DNA of 64,000 nt from Dactylonectria macrodidyma (taxonomy: Eukaryota; Ascomycota; Sordariomycetes; Hypocreales; Nectriaceae): contig JAGMUV010000022.1 of assembly GCA_020744425.1 (NCBI GenBank), forward strand, positions 310,001-374,000, given 5' to 3'. Positions within the stretch are counted from its first letter, which is position 1. Every line of letters starts with the position of its first letter. A model generated the notes under the pieces. That model was not told the origin of the DNA. It made no database searches and saw only the letters and a list, made by a program, of their open reading frames with translations. Of this stretch, positions 9,907-22,209 are shown one piece after another. Position numbers and translations under genes: made by a program.

Positions 9907-12125
9907 GCTACGAGATTCGCTAGTGAATTTTGTGGATGCTTTTTTCTGCAATGCAATCACAGCGGATCCAATTTTTTATGACGGAGCTGTCCGAAGAGCC
10001 TCTGGTTATAGTCTTGCATTCACCGGCTAATGTGCATCAGGCGGGGCATTTCAGGGTTAGGGTGCTGAGAAACCCTGAAAGGAATATGAGTACGGAACGC
10101 CTAGGAAGCGATGGGCTACATAGAATCTCTCAAGAGCTGAACTTTACAAAGCCACTCAGTGGATAGAAAATTAGAAAGCATGTAGCCACAAAGGCTATTG
10201 CAGTGTTTATCCGAGTTTCTAAACCATGTACTGACCTCCGGACCTCTGACGTCCCGGATGCATAGGCAAGGCGAGGTCCGCATTCTCACGGCATTCGTAT
10301 ATCGTGTCGTCAGTGTTGTGGACGCCATCTGAGGTGGGTTGGTCAGGTAAATAGCAAGAGGCCAGGCTTCGAGGTCGGACACAACGGCTGGACGGTTGGA
10401 CCGTGCAAAGGCTTGTAAAGAGCTAGCTGCGAGGGTTAATCCTGGATCTAGATGGCTGTGGAGATGACAGCAATTGGTGGTCCTGGTTAGCCAGCTACAG
10501 CAATTAAGGTTCGTCTATTTTTATTTTTATTCTTTATTGCGCCAAGGCCCGTATGTTTGATCCCGTTACAGCTTCCTTTCCCCTCGGCCCCCTACCTGTA
10601 ACCGTCGTTGGAGGGTGATGATATACCGGTACTGCCTTTAGGGCTTAAGTGGAATTTCATAGTCGTGACGTTTAAATAATTGATTCTATTGCACATTTTC
10701 ACACTATGACTATCTCAAGTGAAGCGGGGCAGCACGGAATAACCGTGAGAGCCTCACCAGAGCATGGTGTCCTGAGTAGTCCCAATTGAGCCGATATCGA
10801 CAGTTACAGTTCGCATTTTCAATCCTTTAATAGCACACATTGTGTTGCCTAGGCAAGAAAGTCTGACTACGTTTTCAAGAAAACTCTAGGGAATGCAAAT
10901 CGCGGAGGTCCACGTCATAACTGCATAAGTGCAGTGTTGGTGCCCTGTACTACCACACTTTCTCCTCGAAGATGATTGTATTATCTTTTTGTGTTGGCAG
11001 CGGTCGAAGATACACTTGCCACCGACATCATTCAGGCTAAGATATACTTCCGGACGCAAATCGTCCCGGAGGCCGGCCCTGCAGGACGGACCAGAAGCCG
11101 GCTGACTGAAAAGCCGAATGTCCCGTCAATCAGGTGATGTTATGCACCACAAAACCATTCCATATTTGTCTTGGATAATTTAAACTAGACAGCTAGTTCA
11201 TTCAGGGCATATGCTAAAGTGTATAGCTATTCCATGCACTACACGAGCAGAGGCTCCAAGGTGTTTAGGTGCGTTTTGGTCTTAAAGCGCTGTTCCTTCT
11301 GGAGCGCATCGCTTTTGATGATGTACGTTGTTCCATTTAGAAATAGTACCGCAGGTACTTTGTACTGGGTCTGCCAATGTCAGTTCTGCCACACTGTCTC
11401 ATATCGGGTTGTAATATAAGCGCAACTAGCTTACAAGCCACAGATGCTATCCGTCAGCAGTCAAAACTCTATCCCATCAACGATCATCGATCAGAGCCAT
11501 TTTCAGAGCGGATTGCCCTGCTTCCAGGCCTGACGATCAACCCACACAACAATGAGCAACAACAGCGTTCCCGTCTCTCTCGCCCGTCCCTGCCACAAAA
11601 CGTCGGGCCACAACCACCCACACTGGCCCTCCCGTCTCCCTTGGAGCACCTGACTCCTGCATCACATCGACTGGCACCTCTAGTGGCAGCGCTCCTAGCG
11701 ACAGCAAAATTTATGGCGAACCGGAACGGCCTGCCTTCCGGCCTGTTCTTACTGAAAGTTCCATCTGTCCGTCTGAACATGAAAATTCAATACAGTATTA
11801 TACACCTTAAGTGATGGACTGTCTGCATCGCTTCCGACGGATCGTGCCAGCGGTGATGTTCGACGTGAAGCTTGACGGAAATTCTTTGACTAATTCCGTA
11901 CCTATCATATCGCTCCTCCACTCGCAGTGTGAAGATAATTAAAACATCTCTAGAAAGAAGAAGTGAGTGATCTATGCTGATTATCCCGTATAGCAAAAGA
12001 GTGGTCGCTCTGCTATACCTAGACTTGCCGAAATTCGGATCGCTAAGAACACTCAACCAGCCTCACTCCCCCGAAGACGTAGCCACAGACCTCCACCTCA
12101 AATTTCTAAATCTTTCGGAAGCTCT
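9907..12125. other. Gene-poor region
   Basis: Over 2 kb without a convincing gene. The short open frames show no domain, no splice structure and biased low-complexity translations. No RNA gene or terminal inverted repeat was recognised. Confidence 0.35.
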
Positions 12126-12446
12126 TCAGTCTGGGCCAAAGTTGTTAACATCTTCCACACTAAATGTCCTCCAGGCCTTCTCGAAGTCGGGGGGCATCGG
12201 CGCGAACGTACACACCCCGTCCGCCCAGCCCGGCCGGGACTTCTCCTCCGCCCACCACTCACCCGTAGTTTTGCATCCCTTGCTGCGCTTAACTCGCTTT
12301 CCGCAGGATGGGCACTTGTAATCCTTCCACTGTCCCTCGTGGTCGAGCTTCCACGCTCCGCTCTTGGGGTTCGGATACTCGCTGGACCACCATGTGTGAC
12401 TCGTCTTACTCCTCAGTCTATTGGCATAGTAGCACTTTAAATCCAC
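12126..12446 (-). CDS. Hypothetical protein exon or fragment with Cys pair
   Basis: This 106-codon frame has protein-like composition, rich in Trp, Lys and Pro. It has a CPSCGKR motif and a further Cys pair, which could bind one metal, and aromatic-rich stretches (HTWWSSEYPNPKSGAWKL). The frame opens at a GTG rather than an ATG, so it is probably a terminal exon or a gene fragment whose upstream part was not found. Nothing similar is recognised and no function is assigned. Confidence 0.35.
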   Translation of the reverse strand: MDLKCYYANRLRSKTSHTWWSSEYPNPKSGAWKLDHEGQWKDYKCPSCGKRVKRSKGCKTTGEWWAEEKSRPGWADGVCTFAPMPPDFEKAWRTFSVEDVNNFGPD

Positions 12447-14049
12447 TTTATTTCTTCTTCCAGTAAGTTACATCTAAACATGAAATTGTGGAGCGTTAGC
12501 TGGGATGCCGTCTGCCTCGGATGGGAGCTGCTCGATAACCATCGTTGAGGGAACTTCCGACTCTGTAGCCTAAGTAAAACTATCAACCCAGTAACTAAAT
12601 TGGTTTATTACACTAGGCCTAAAAGACTTTACGAAAGTACTGGGTGCCAAATGAATTTGACAGCGCTTCGTATCGAAGCTGCAAAACTTCTGGTATAAAA
12701 CACTCGGATGTGAGATAACCACTCAACAGGTGCGAACCTTAGTAATCACTTCAAGAAGGAAGAAATCGAAGCTCCAGCAGAGGCATCGTGATCGCCCAAG
12801 TTCCCGCTCTCAGATGGGAATGATGGTTTCCTGAATGGGCATCCCTCACTGTCGGCCAAATCAACAGCCGGTCGATCTTCGTCTCTAATCTGGCGTTCCC
12901 CGATCCGGATTAGCTACGGCCGGAATTGCGCCTCCCCGCAGCCCGGAGCGATTGACTGCTTGATGCAGACGAGCGTTGGGGGGGCTTAAACTCGCGTCTA
13001 GAGAGCGGTTATTGAATGTGCCGCGCTAATTTTAGAGATGTGCATATCAACTCCATAGCCGTGGGTGAAGGGACAGGGCAATCACGTCGCTCAAGCGTTG
13101 TTTTGTCTTCACTCAGTAGTGACAGAGAGACCTGGCTTGATGCTCCCCAACGCTCGCACTCTCTCTTGCTCCCTGCCCTCACGTCGCCGGTCTGTTGCAC
13201 TTCCGTTCCGAGTCTTACCATGTCCCATCTACCTAGCTTAGCATTATATGAACACAGCCCGATCGGTATAACATGTAGCCAGAATCTGACCGAGACACAC
13301 AGAAACACCGCATAAACTATTGTGCTTTGGTATGTTCAGCGCAAAAGCTCATTTTGTCACCGCACAAGAACGGCATACTTGAGTACCTCAGCCGTCAAGC
13401 TCCACGGCCCCAGCTGGGGCACGTGGGACATAACGCCCAATTGATAATAACTGCGATAATTGCCAGGTGCTCGCGGCATTTAGACTCCCGTGCTGTTCTA
13501 GCGCCGAACTTGTTTCCAATTGTTTGGTCTGTCGCCCCACCCGGGACGTCACATCTCCGAGAGGCTAAAGACGCCAAAAACGACGTCTCGAGTTACATCG
13601 CGTATCTCCAGCAAAAGGGCTATTTTTAAGAGAGAGCATGGCATATCCACTCTCGGTCGGCGCGCTATTATTAGTGTCGGCTGGCCTTGTGGATATTGGC
13701 TCTGAAAAAATGAGTCGGGGGTTGAGACCTTAACGATGGGCGAGACTATCGCTTATTTAGTTTCAGGTAACCGAACAATATCTGAGTTTAAGCGTGATAG
13801 ACGCGTTCTGGCTGATGCTATTGGGCTGGACTCTCTCGGAGCGCGTGCTACTGGCCTAAGTAGATATCGAGTGTTCCTGGTTAATGTTCATTCCTTTGGT
13901 TACCAACTCATCTTAATCTTTACTCTTATTCATATCCTCATGCCCTCCGGTCCATTGTTTCCGCACTCTTTTACATAGTTATTGTCATCTCACTACCCAC
14001 TCGTCTCGTCTCGTACTCGCTTCGCAGCCTCAATACCCATTCCGCAACC
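12447..14049. other. Intergenic
   Basis: No gene is recognised. The last few hundred bases, pyrimidine-rich near 13980-14040, would be the promoter and 5' leader of the GPI-type protein gene. Confidence 0.35.
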
Positions 14050-14438
14050 ATGAAGTTCTGCATCGTCGCAACCCTCGCGGGTAAGTAGAGCCATTCTCTC
14101 CCGCACACTTAGTGTTCTTTGCTAACTAAACTCACTAAGCCCTCTCCAGTGCACATACTCAGTCCAACAAAACCTGCCGCGGTTGCCCGCCTCACTCGCC
14201 GGCGCCTGACGTGGTGACACGCTCCCCACTGCCTACCCCCTCCTGCGCCGAGCCGGCCCTGACTGTCGTCCCTAACAACACTGCCACGGTTTCTTCAGGT
14301 GTTGCTAAACCCACCGGAGCCACGCCCTCTGGGACTCCTTTCGCCGTTGTGCTTCTTAATGGCGCCAGCGGTAGTATGATTGTCAATGCGGGCGGAGTGC
14401 TCGCTGTTGCCGCTGCGGTCGTTGGATACATGCTGTAA
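14050..14438 (+). CDS. Small GPI-anchored-type surface protein (one intron)
   Basis: The predicted gene is join(14050..14080, 14140..14438), 109 residues. The start follows a pyrimidine-rich leader and the context AACCATGAAG. The intron (14081-14139, 59 nt) begins GTAAGT, has a GCTAAC branch site at 14121 and ends TAAG. Using the later CAG at 14149 would give an early stop. The protein has a signal peptide (MKFCIVATLAALSSAHT), a short Cys/Pro/Ser/Thr-rich mature part, and a C-terminal NGASGSMIV then hydrophobic tail (GGVLAVAAAVVGYML). That is the layout of fungal GPI-anchored cell-wall proteins. The anchor site is inferred. The specific role is unknown. Confidence 0.75.
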
Positions 14439-14599
14439 TAAGCTCGATATTTACCTGTAAATTGAGAAGAAAAGCTGAGGCAATTGGTATGGATAGAAAT
14501 CAACTTTGATGTAATGCTTGAACTTGATATCCAATGTGCCAGCAGGATTTTTACTATCCAAGCCACTGTGGCTATGACCACTATCTAGTCCCTGCTTAC

Positions 14600-14715
14600 C
14601 AAGCCGTTATCAAGACAAGTCAAGCCAGCTAAAAAAGCCATCTTGCTTGACAAGATGGTCAACTTGACTTAGCTTGACTTGACTTGACTTGTTTTGTCTT
14701 GGTTAGGCTTGTCTT
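14600..14715. repeat. Degenerate CTTGACTT simple repeat
   Basis: The words CAAGTCAAG and CTTGACTTG are repeated on both strands between about 14610 and 14715. This gives a small, partly palindromic low-complexity tract. Confidence 0.7.
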
Positions 14716-14815
14716 GTTAAGAGCGCTGGGCTGAAAGACCTCTCACAATCAGTTGCCATCGCCGGGATAGCAAGTATATCAAGAGCCAGCTGGCTGGATA
14801 CTGGGAATGGTCCCT
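14716..14815 (-). pseudogene. hAT transposase C-terminal relic
   Basis: The minus strand encodes LALDILAIPAMATDCERS followed by FSPALLT. This is the dimerisation-region signature of hAT transposases seen in the other copies here. Only about 30 codons are recognisable. No ends are found. Confidence 0.65.
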
Positions 14816-15217
14816 GGTGAGCCATTTACTACTCGATTGGATCCTCAGTTTCTTGTGGTTCTAACCGCAAATAGCGCTCGAGTTCGCTGCCCATCACCGT
14901 TGCTCGAGCTCTCCTACGAAGAGTTCTACTCAAGAATAAACGCAAGAAGTGCGCTGCATTTCCACCTCTGCGCCAATCACATCCATTATATCTCTACCCT
15001 CATTTCCCGCTTGGAAGTGCGCCGCGGTTCCCACGTACGCGTAGTAAAATGAGGATATGTTAAAACGCGAAATGCGCCGCGTTTCTAACACGACCACTTT
15101 AGCGCCACCCCTATAAAAGTCTATTATCTATAACTCCGTCTAACTTCTGTTTAACTATATACTAGGTAGAATAAGTAGTTCCCCTTTATGAAAATTCATC
15201 CTGTAAACTTCAAAAAA

Positions 15218-17044
15218 ATGTCAGACTGTACCCCATCTACAGGGAGTGTAACCTCCTTACTCCCAAGCCAGGCCCGAAAGCTCGAGAAACTTGGCTTGTT
15301 CTATAATCAGCCCGAGCCTGCCATCATCTGCAAGCAATGCGGCTTCGCCGTCCACCCCTAACGCGCACCACGACATCCAGGCGACAAGCACGACGTGGTC
15401 AAATCGGCTCGTCGTGGGTTAAAGGCTCTCATCTGCACACTCAACCTGCCGGAGCCCGACGTCCTCCCACTGCGACCCGATGGCTCGAACCCGCACCCGC
15501 ACCTGGCCATACAACGAGGCTCTGCGTGCAAGCATTGTGGCCTGCGTTCAGTGAGCGAGAAGGTCCTCGTGACACACCTGAGGGCATTCCACTCCGACAA
15601 GATCAAACTTCCCAATGGGCAGGGGCGCCAATGGCTGCGAGACCACATACAAGAAGGTCTGGCATTTCAGAGCTGGACGGCAAAAGACGTTCGCAGATCT
15701 TGGCTCGTTGCCATGGATAAGCAGCCGAGCCGAGAGTCTACCCATCACAGCCTCCTGCTACAAGCCAGCCCCGATCCCGTCAAGATCTTCGCGCAGCAAC
15801 TCCTCACAGAAGAACGCGAGCGCCTAGACAGCTAGGTCGACTAATGAGCGCCACATAGTGCCAGCGAGTCCGTGTCCTCTAACTTTTTTACTAATTGGAT
15901 GCGGCGCACTGGTTGGCAGACCTTACTTAGCGAAGCACGCTGCGATATTCTCATATCGCTTTCGGCATTACCTTGCACTCCCAATCGTCCCCTGCAGCTT
16001 GGAATTCTTTATGAAGAAACCCTCTGGAGCCCGGTAAGGCATGAACGCAGGCTCGCGCTGATGGTGGCCGCACTGGACCGTCTCTTTGACCAATGTGCCG
16101 ACACAGTAAGGTGTTCCGACGTGTGCTTGAGAAGGTGGCTTCGTAGGATCCTTCCGGATCGGCCGCATAAGTTGCCCTTCGAGCTTGTCTCTAGGCGCTC
16201 ATCTGAACGAACGTACAGGGCGGAGCTAAAACGCTTCCTTTGCTTTTGGCTTCGGGTCTTCCAGCTGTCGCCCTCCACGGCCGAGGCGGTTATGGGCAGA
16301 CGAATGTATAGACCTCAACGTCAGGTGCTGAGCCAGCTTTGGTCAGACCCCATATGGGAGGTAGAGAGCTTGAGGAATCCGCACAGTTATGAAGGCGGAG
16401 AAGACGATGGCGGCTTCGAAGATGTGGACGAAGGTGAAGAGAGTGACGACGATGATGACGAAGAAGAGGAAGAGGCCGAATCCGAGGTCGAATTTGATGG
16501 CAACACGATCGAACGGGATGTAGATGACGATGACGAGTCTGACGCCACCTCGTCTACAGACTGGCGCTCCAACGAGCAGGAAGTGAGACTGAACGATCCA
16601 ACCGTCGATATCCTGCTCTGCTTCTGCAAATATGCAATGACTGAAAATTTCGAGGATGGAACAGCCAGCTCCACTATGCTCGTGTATTTCAGCGCTGTGC
16701 GTGGCCTGTCCCCCCTCAACGGCGATGAATATTTTCAACCCAACCGCTTCACCCCGATACTAGCGAGATTGATATATTGTACGCGATTGATCTTACTTAA
16801 AGCAGTACTTCCTTTCCGTCCAAATAGCTACGTGAACATTACATCTCGGCCACAGTATGGCCAACTGAAGGCACTTAATGCCATCCGTACCGAAAGTATG
16901 TGTGACGGGACACTGTCGCCGATGGGCGAGTTCTTGAGCCTTTTATCTTATGGAAATGCCCTTCGGCGGTCACAGGGGCCAGCAACCCATTTCCATTGGA
17001 GTGATGATGGCCAGGTACTTTCCTGGGATGGCATACATCATACA
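15218..17044 (+). pseudogene. OrsD-like (DUF3505) zinc-finger protein pseudogene
   Basis: One reading frame runs from an ATG at 15218 to the junction with a hAT element at 17045. It is broken by at least four stops (TAA near 15359, TAG at 15833, and TAA/TGA near 15842). Two zinc-finger-like segments (CKQCGFAVHP... and CKHCGLRSVSEKVLVTHLRAFH) are followed by a region containing NWMRRTGW and a long helical part. A very acidic run (about 16390-16500) comes next, then FHWSDDGQVLSWDG at the break. This order matches the fungal OrsD/DUF3505 family, a large multicopy family named after a gene of the orsellinic acid cluster. The family's molecular function is not established. The remainder of the gene was not found beyond the hAT. 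Confidence 0.65.
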
Positions 17045-20023
17045 TAGGCAACCTGTATAACATGTTAAGAAATCCCTTAACATGTTAAACAGAACAAGAT
17101 AAGAAAAAATACAGATTATAGGATAACAGGATAAGATAACAGGATAACAGGATAAGAAACACGATAGTGGGCCAATAAGGCGATGAAATCAAACAATTAA
17201 TTTAACGACTCTATTCTATATCAGTCAATATCCTCCCTATCTTCTAAATCATCATCTGAATCAGTAAGATCATCTTTTAATGCGGAAAACATCATCAGTA
17301 ACCCAAATCCACCGCGGGATGTAGGTATGATATAACCTTCGCATAACTAGCTGCCTATACACTCTACCCTCTCAATGTTTGCACATTTAATCCGCAGCCA
17401 TCCTATGAGCATGTCCTGCGGGCCCCAGAGAAGGCTCTCTCTGGCTCGGACGACTCTGGTAAGATGGAGAGTATCGCGATGGCCATGCGGCTAAGTTGTG
17501 GATATCTTCTCCGCTGCTCAGGTGCACACTACTATTAAAGCGGCGTAGAATCGATCTCTATCGGTTAAGCGGTAATAAAAGTTATAAAATCATCCTCATA
17601 ACGTAATACAGCGGTCTTTACCTTCATATTCCTTACCAACTGAGCTAGTTTATTACTCTCAGGTTCTACAAAGTCCGGGGTAGCGCTCAGAGCGGCCGGA
17701 GGCTTAGTAAAGAGCCTAATATTGTATTCTTCCTCCTAAATCGCTTGTGCTCTGCCAATTGCGTTATCATACCACTCATCCGGCTAGTTCTGCTTAATGT
17801 AGGCGTCTCGTTTCGAAGGGTTGAGAAGGAGAGCTATGGAATAAACGGGAACGTCCTTAGTCATAATATAGTATTTATTCATAATGAACCAGCCTATATT
17901 GATAGCATATAGCATGCGTTCATCGCGTGTCTTGGGTGCGCTGTAGTGCCGCTATAATCATATTAGCATCTATCTTAGCTATTAAGAGTGGCGATGAGAT
18001 ATCCTTACTATATTATAATAAAATGGCTTACCTTCTCGTTTTCATAATGAGAAAGAAGGAAGTCTATTAGAAATAATGACTGTGAAAGAGATGCTTTATT
18101 GCTCTTAGCGCATAATGTGGCCCCATCAAAGGGTTAGAGAAATAGGTACGCTTTCTGAAGCAAATCCCAATCAGCCACTATCAATCGATTGTCTCCAAGG
18201 ACCTGCTCGTATTCATACATGAATTGAACGATCTGCGACTTCTTTTTAAAAAGCTTATCGAGGACATGATACCATGAAGACCACCGCGTCTCATTATCAA
18301 TCCCTAGTCACAAACCGATTTCATCGTCCCACAGCTAGCTATTAAGCGATGAGCAGCGTGCCCAAACAGCCAGACCGTGCAGTTTATGTAGCGCAGGTAT
18401 GCCCTCAATGCCTAGATAGTCCTCATCAACTCCCGATCTCGAGAGACGTCTATGTCCTCAATGTCTTCTGGTGGTGAGGGCCTGAGAGAAGCGAATTAAC
18501 AGGTCTTCACTAGTGACTTCAGATGCGGCTTCAAGTGCGGCGACTAGGGCTTCATTCGATGACCTGAGAAGGAAGGCTTGAAGGGAGAGATTAATGATGT
18601 GGCCAATGTAGCGGATGCGGCGTTTTTCAGGGTCATAGTCGATCTACTGCTTATCATTAGATTAGTCCATTAAAAACGGCCGCCAACTTACATTGAGATT
18701 CTCTTTCAATCGACGTGCTATGGACTTCAGATATGTATCGTTTGACGTAGCGTTATCCTCGGTGTGATAGCCAAGTTTTAACATAATTCCGAAGGTCTCA
18801 AGAATACTTATAATGAGATTAGCTTGCCGCTCTCCAGAGTGGTTATCGCGACATTCCGGTAGTCCTAGAAGTGCCTTCTGCAGCTAATAATCCTAATTAA
18901 CCCATTAAGCACAAACAGCCAGTAGAGCATGGTAATGTAGTGATATCTAGATATCGGTAGAGATATAAATAGGCAAAGACGCGATTACTAGTTTGCCTTT
19001 GACCTGATCTCTATAGAATACGTGATTTTCCATAATATGACGCATGGCCTAACGTCTGGATGTGATTAATTGATCGCCGATAGTCAGATTGCATACTAAA
19101 GCGAGATCCTTCAACTCATTCCATTCAACAGCTGAAAAAGGAGCTCTCCGCCGTGTAAGCAGTCCTATAACAGCCTCATTATATGCCTGCCGATTAAAAA
19201 CCTACCGAAGACTATCAGTTGTAGGAATAGATGCAAACATAGCGGGTAATAAGCATTAATTCGATAATATCAGCGAAGGCGGCGGCGGCGGTCGAAGCTG
19301 TGCAGCATGGCGGTTTTTGATATGCTATACAGCTATTGCTCGATGTCCATGACTCTATTTAGGGCATAATCAGCGCACATAAAGCACAGTGCCTTTAGTC
19401 TTTCGTTTGCAGCCAGCGGCAACCGGTTTATTCTTATCTAGATACTGCCGATCCATAATAGAAAAGAAGTTTGAAGGCAATTGATCAGATATTTGAGAAT
19501 TAGAGTCGCCGATCGACGATAAAATATCGCTTTCTGAAGCCATAATGATGGGTATGAGATGACAACTATAATACGAAAAGTTTCCGGTATTTGTAATGTC
19601 TGGGGCGATAAAAAGCTGTCACATTCAGCGATGAATTGATTTCCATAGAAGCTCTTGGTTCTCTATCTAATGAGTGGTAAATAGGTCGGTTTCTTATACC
19701 TAGGATGAAGGGCCTCCGGGGCCGTTGTGTTAGAGAACTTGCTTTTTAGGAAAGATATATAACACGAACTTCTGACTAGAAGATCGGACTTCCGACCTGC
19801 CAGTGAACAGCCTTTCTCAGCAGCTGAGGGACCTTCCTTCCGGTTTGATCAAATGTATGACCTTTTAGCCCGTTGGATGTAACAAAAGCAATGAAAAATG
19901 CTTATTTCACTTATCCTGTTTATTCTGTTATTCTGTTATAACAGATTAGTGTGAGAGCTATAACATGATAACAGAATAACAGAATAAAAAAATATTAACA
20001 CGTTATACAGAACAAGTTGCCTA
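17045..20023 (-). mobile_element. hAT element G
   Basis: The ends are imperfect inverted repeats (TAGGCAACCTGTATAAC at the left; TAGGCAACTTGTTCTGTATA at the right, read inward). Both subterminal regions are crowded with GATAACAGG/ATAACAGAATAA motifs. Inside is a degenerate minus-strand hAT transposase. The 8-bp flanks (ATCATACA and TATAATGT) do not match, so the insertion site has been rearranged. The right end lies 4 bp from Fot-like element B. Confidence 0.75.
17221..19543 (-). pseudogene. hAT transposase remnant (element G)
   Basis: The start MASESDILSSIGDS is at 19543 and the C-terminal DSDDDLEDREDID then TGA is at 17221. Recognisable hAT blocks are GYHTEDNATSNDTYLKSIAR near 18750, the DNETRWSSWYHVLDKL block near 18280, and the C-terminal LPESSEPERAFSGARRT near 17450. 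Many TAG, TAA and TGA codons and frame breaks interrupt them. The mutations lower GC strongly compared with neighbouring genes, in keeping with RIP. Confidence 0.75.
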
Positions 20024-20027
20024 TATA

Positions 20028-21887
20028 ATGTATGTAATAAGCATGCAGCGCATCCAAGTATGCGGCGCACTTTTCCTAATATTCAATACAAGAACTTAAA
20101 TAAAAACATAACACAGCATTTAATTAATTAAAACTAATCGCTATACTCTTCTTCAGATATCTTAATAATAACCTGATAGGTCCTTGCATTATGACCAGTC
20201 TTTCTATAAGTTCTACAGCGCCTTTCCTTCAGTCGCGCTGACCCTCCTTGGCCACCACTTTTCGACGATTCAGCGTGTACCTGCGTATTGACATCTATTT
20301 GATCAATTGCTTCCCTTCTCTCTTCTATAGTTATCTTCCCTCTATTCTGTAGGCGGGTTCTTTTTGCTCTACGCCGCTTACTAAGGGTCTCATTTGCCTG
20401 TCGAAGGATCTGGTTCTCAGACTTTAATAATGCTATTTGATGCATTATTGCCTTTATTCCCTTAGAAAATGACTCGAGCGCTTTAAGGATAGATGCTGGA
20501 GAGCTGCTTTAATGCCTCCTAACTTGTCTTTTAAGGTATTCAGACTGCGAGCTAGCCTTAAGCACAGTCTTTAGGGTCTTTGAAACCCAAGGGTCAGGGA
20601 GGCTGACATCCTCCTCGGCCGGTGTTGGAGTCCGTAGCTGCACATTAAGCTTTGATATAACATTTTCTGGGTCTAAAGGAGCAAGTTCAGCCCTTCGAAA
20701 ACCCCCTTTAATATTGCTTGCTGTTATGGCGGCTTGGTGGGCGGCATAAAAGGCTAGGAAGAACTCGGTCTTTGAAACGTGGGTAATAGAGCATTTGATC
20801 AACCGCTTAATTTCTTGACCGTAGGCTTTTTTAAGCGGCCTAAAGCACCCGATATTAAGAGGCTGAAGTAAATTAGACGAATGAGGCAGCATATAAAGCG
20901 TAATAATGTGGTTCTCTTTATAATATTTCTTAAAGTCGACTGAGTGGTGACTTTCGTGCCTATTAAGGATCAGAAGATGATAGTGACCGGTTAATGGATT
21001 CTTCATGTACTAGTCAAAGTGCTTGAGCTACTGGAGACCTGTTTTATTATCGGTCTAGCTATTTGGAGTTATTATAATAGCCCAATCGCCTAGGAGGTTG
21101 CTTTTCTAGTACTAGCTAGCGAGGTGATATTAGCCCGTAATTATGATGAACGGCTGGATCGCCCAGCCTTCTGCATTAATCGCCTGAATAACCGTAACCC
21201 ATTCCCGGTTTCCAGGCTAGACTGATTTCGGGTTTCCATGCCTATCTGCGCCTATGATAACCATTCCGCTTGCGATTATGCCCATCGTAAAGCCGGTCTC
21301 GTCAAAGTTATATATATTAGCTAGGATAATACCATATTTCGCGATTGTGTTCTCCACGAGCCGAAACCAATCGCGAATAATAGTTGGATCTTCGCATTTA
21401 GCCCTCTGATAGTCGTATTTACGAAAAAAACGCGTCTTAAGCTCTGGTTGTCGCCTGACGAAGTTGGAAGCCCAGCGGTTGCCGACAGGTGACGCGTTCC
21501 GGTCAGCAAGCAGTCGGTTAGCCATATCTTCCACATCACTCAATCGCGGGGGAAACCTTCGCGAATCTAGGTTAAGAATATACTCAAGAAGAGTCTCTTC
21601 CTCTAGATTGGATAGTTTACGCGAATTAGGCATAATATCGCATCGAGCAGGAATGCCGTCGCGTCGGCGTTCCAGTGTGCGGCGGGAGACTTGAAAGATC
21701 TTTGAAGCGCGAAAGGGAGTTAAATGAGAGTCGTTCTTAAGGACTTGAAGGGCAAGATTGATCTTTGCCTCATTAATTGATAATGGCATGATTTGTGGTT
21801 GAGAAAATGAAGTTGAAAGATGTAATGAGGTGGTTGAGGAGAAAAGTGCGCGCTCGCTTAGAGTGCGCGCTCGCTATGCATGTACGT
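20028..21887 (-). mobile_element. Fot1/pogo-like element B (1,860 bp)
   Basis: The element is flanked by TA (20026-20027 and 21888-21889). The left end reads ATGTATGTAATAAGC with words ATGCAGCGCA and ATGCGGCGCA. The right end, read inward, is ACGTACATGCATAGC with GAGCGCGCAC twice. Length equals that of element D exactly. Confidence 0.9.
20134..21789 (-). pseudogene. Fot1/pogo-like transposase (element B), mutated
   Basis: The start ATG is 98 bp inside the right end. Domains in order: a psq-type helix-turn-helix (about residues 1-60), a CENP-B-type HTH (FVRRQPELKTRFFRKYDYQRA), the DDE domain with NFDETGF as first catalytic Asp region, LLILNRHESHHS where others have LDGHESHHS (second Asp lost), and PHSSNLLQPLNIG where others have LDVG (third Asp lost). 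The C-terminal zinc knuckle has both outer Cys changed to Tyr. Several stops lie around 21000-21220. Asp-to-Asn and Cys-to-Tyr are G-to-A changes, as RIP produces. It is inactive. Confidence 0.88.
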
Positions 21888-22209
21888 TAAGTGACATTTA
21901 AAAAAGGGTTCAAATACAGCAGAGTTCTACCTACTATAGCTAACCAGTATGTCACGGATGCGTGCAGGATGCATGAATATACAAGCCGTCATACGATCGA
22001 TGGCCAGCCACGAATTCAAAAGTTGAATATTTTGACTTCAGCATTTGATCTTGGATCTGCTTATTAACTTGAGTTCAACCACAATGCCAAAATCTAAGGT
22101 GGCAAACACCTTGTGCAGGAGTGTCTCAGGAAATGGTGCCTCGCCTGTGTTCTATCACAAAACCAATGGCAGAGATTACGCGCAAGGCCCTAGATATAAA
22201 ATGCATGGA

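Noticed and set aside
14940..15105. Repeated words of TGCGCCGC type and ACGTACG near 15000, resembling a Fot-like end
   Set aside because: The framework AAGC-word-CAAGC-word is not met and no TA-flanked partner is visible, so no element is called.
16387..16738. Minus-strand Ser-rich and hydrophobic open frames
   Set aside because: They are shadows of the Asp/Glu-rich run in the OrsD-like pseudogene.
17110..17155. GGATAACAGGATAA repeats recalling a homing-endonuclease site
   Set aside because: They are subterminal repeats of the hAT element, occur at both ends, and no endonuclease gene is present.
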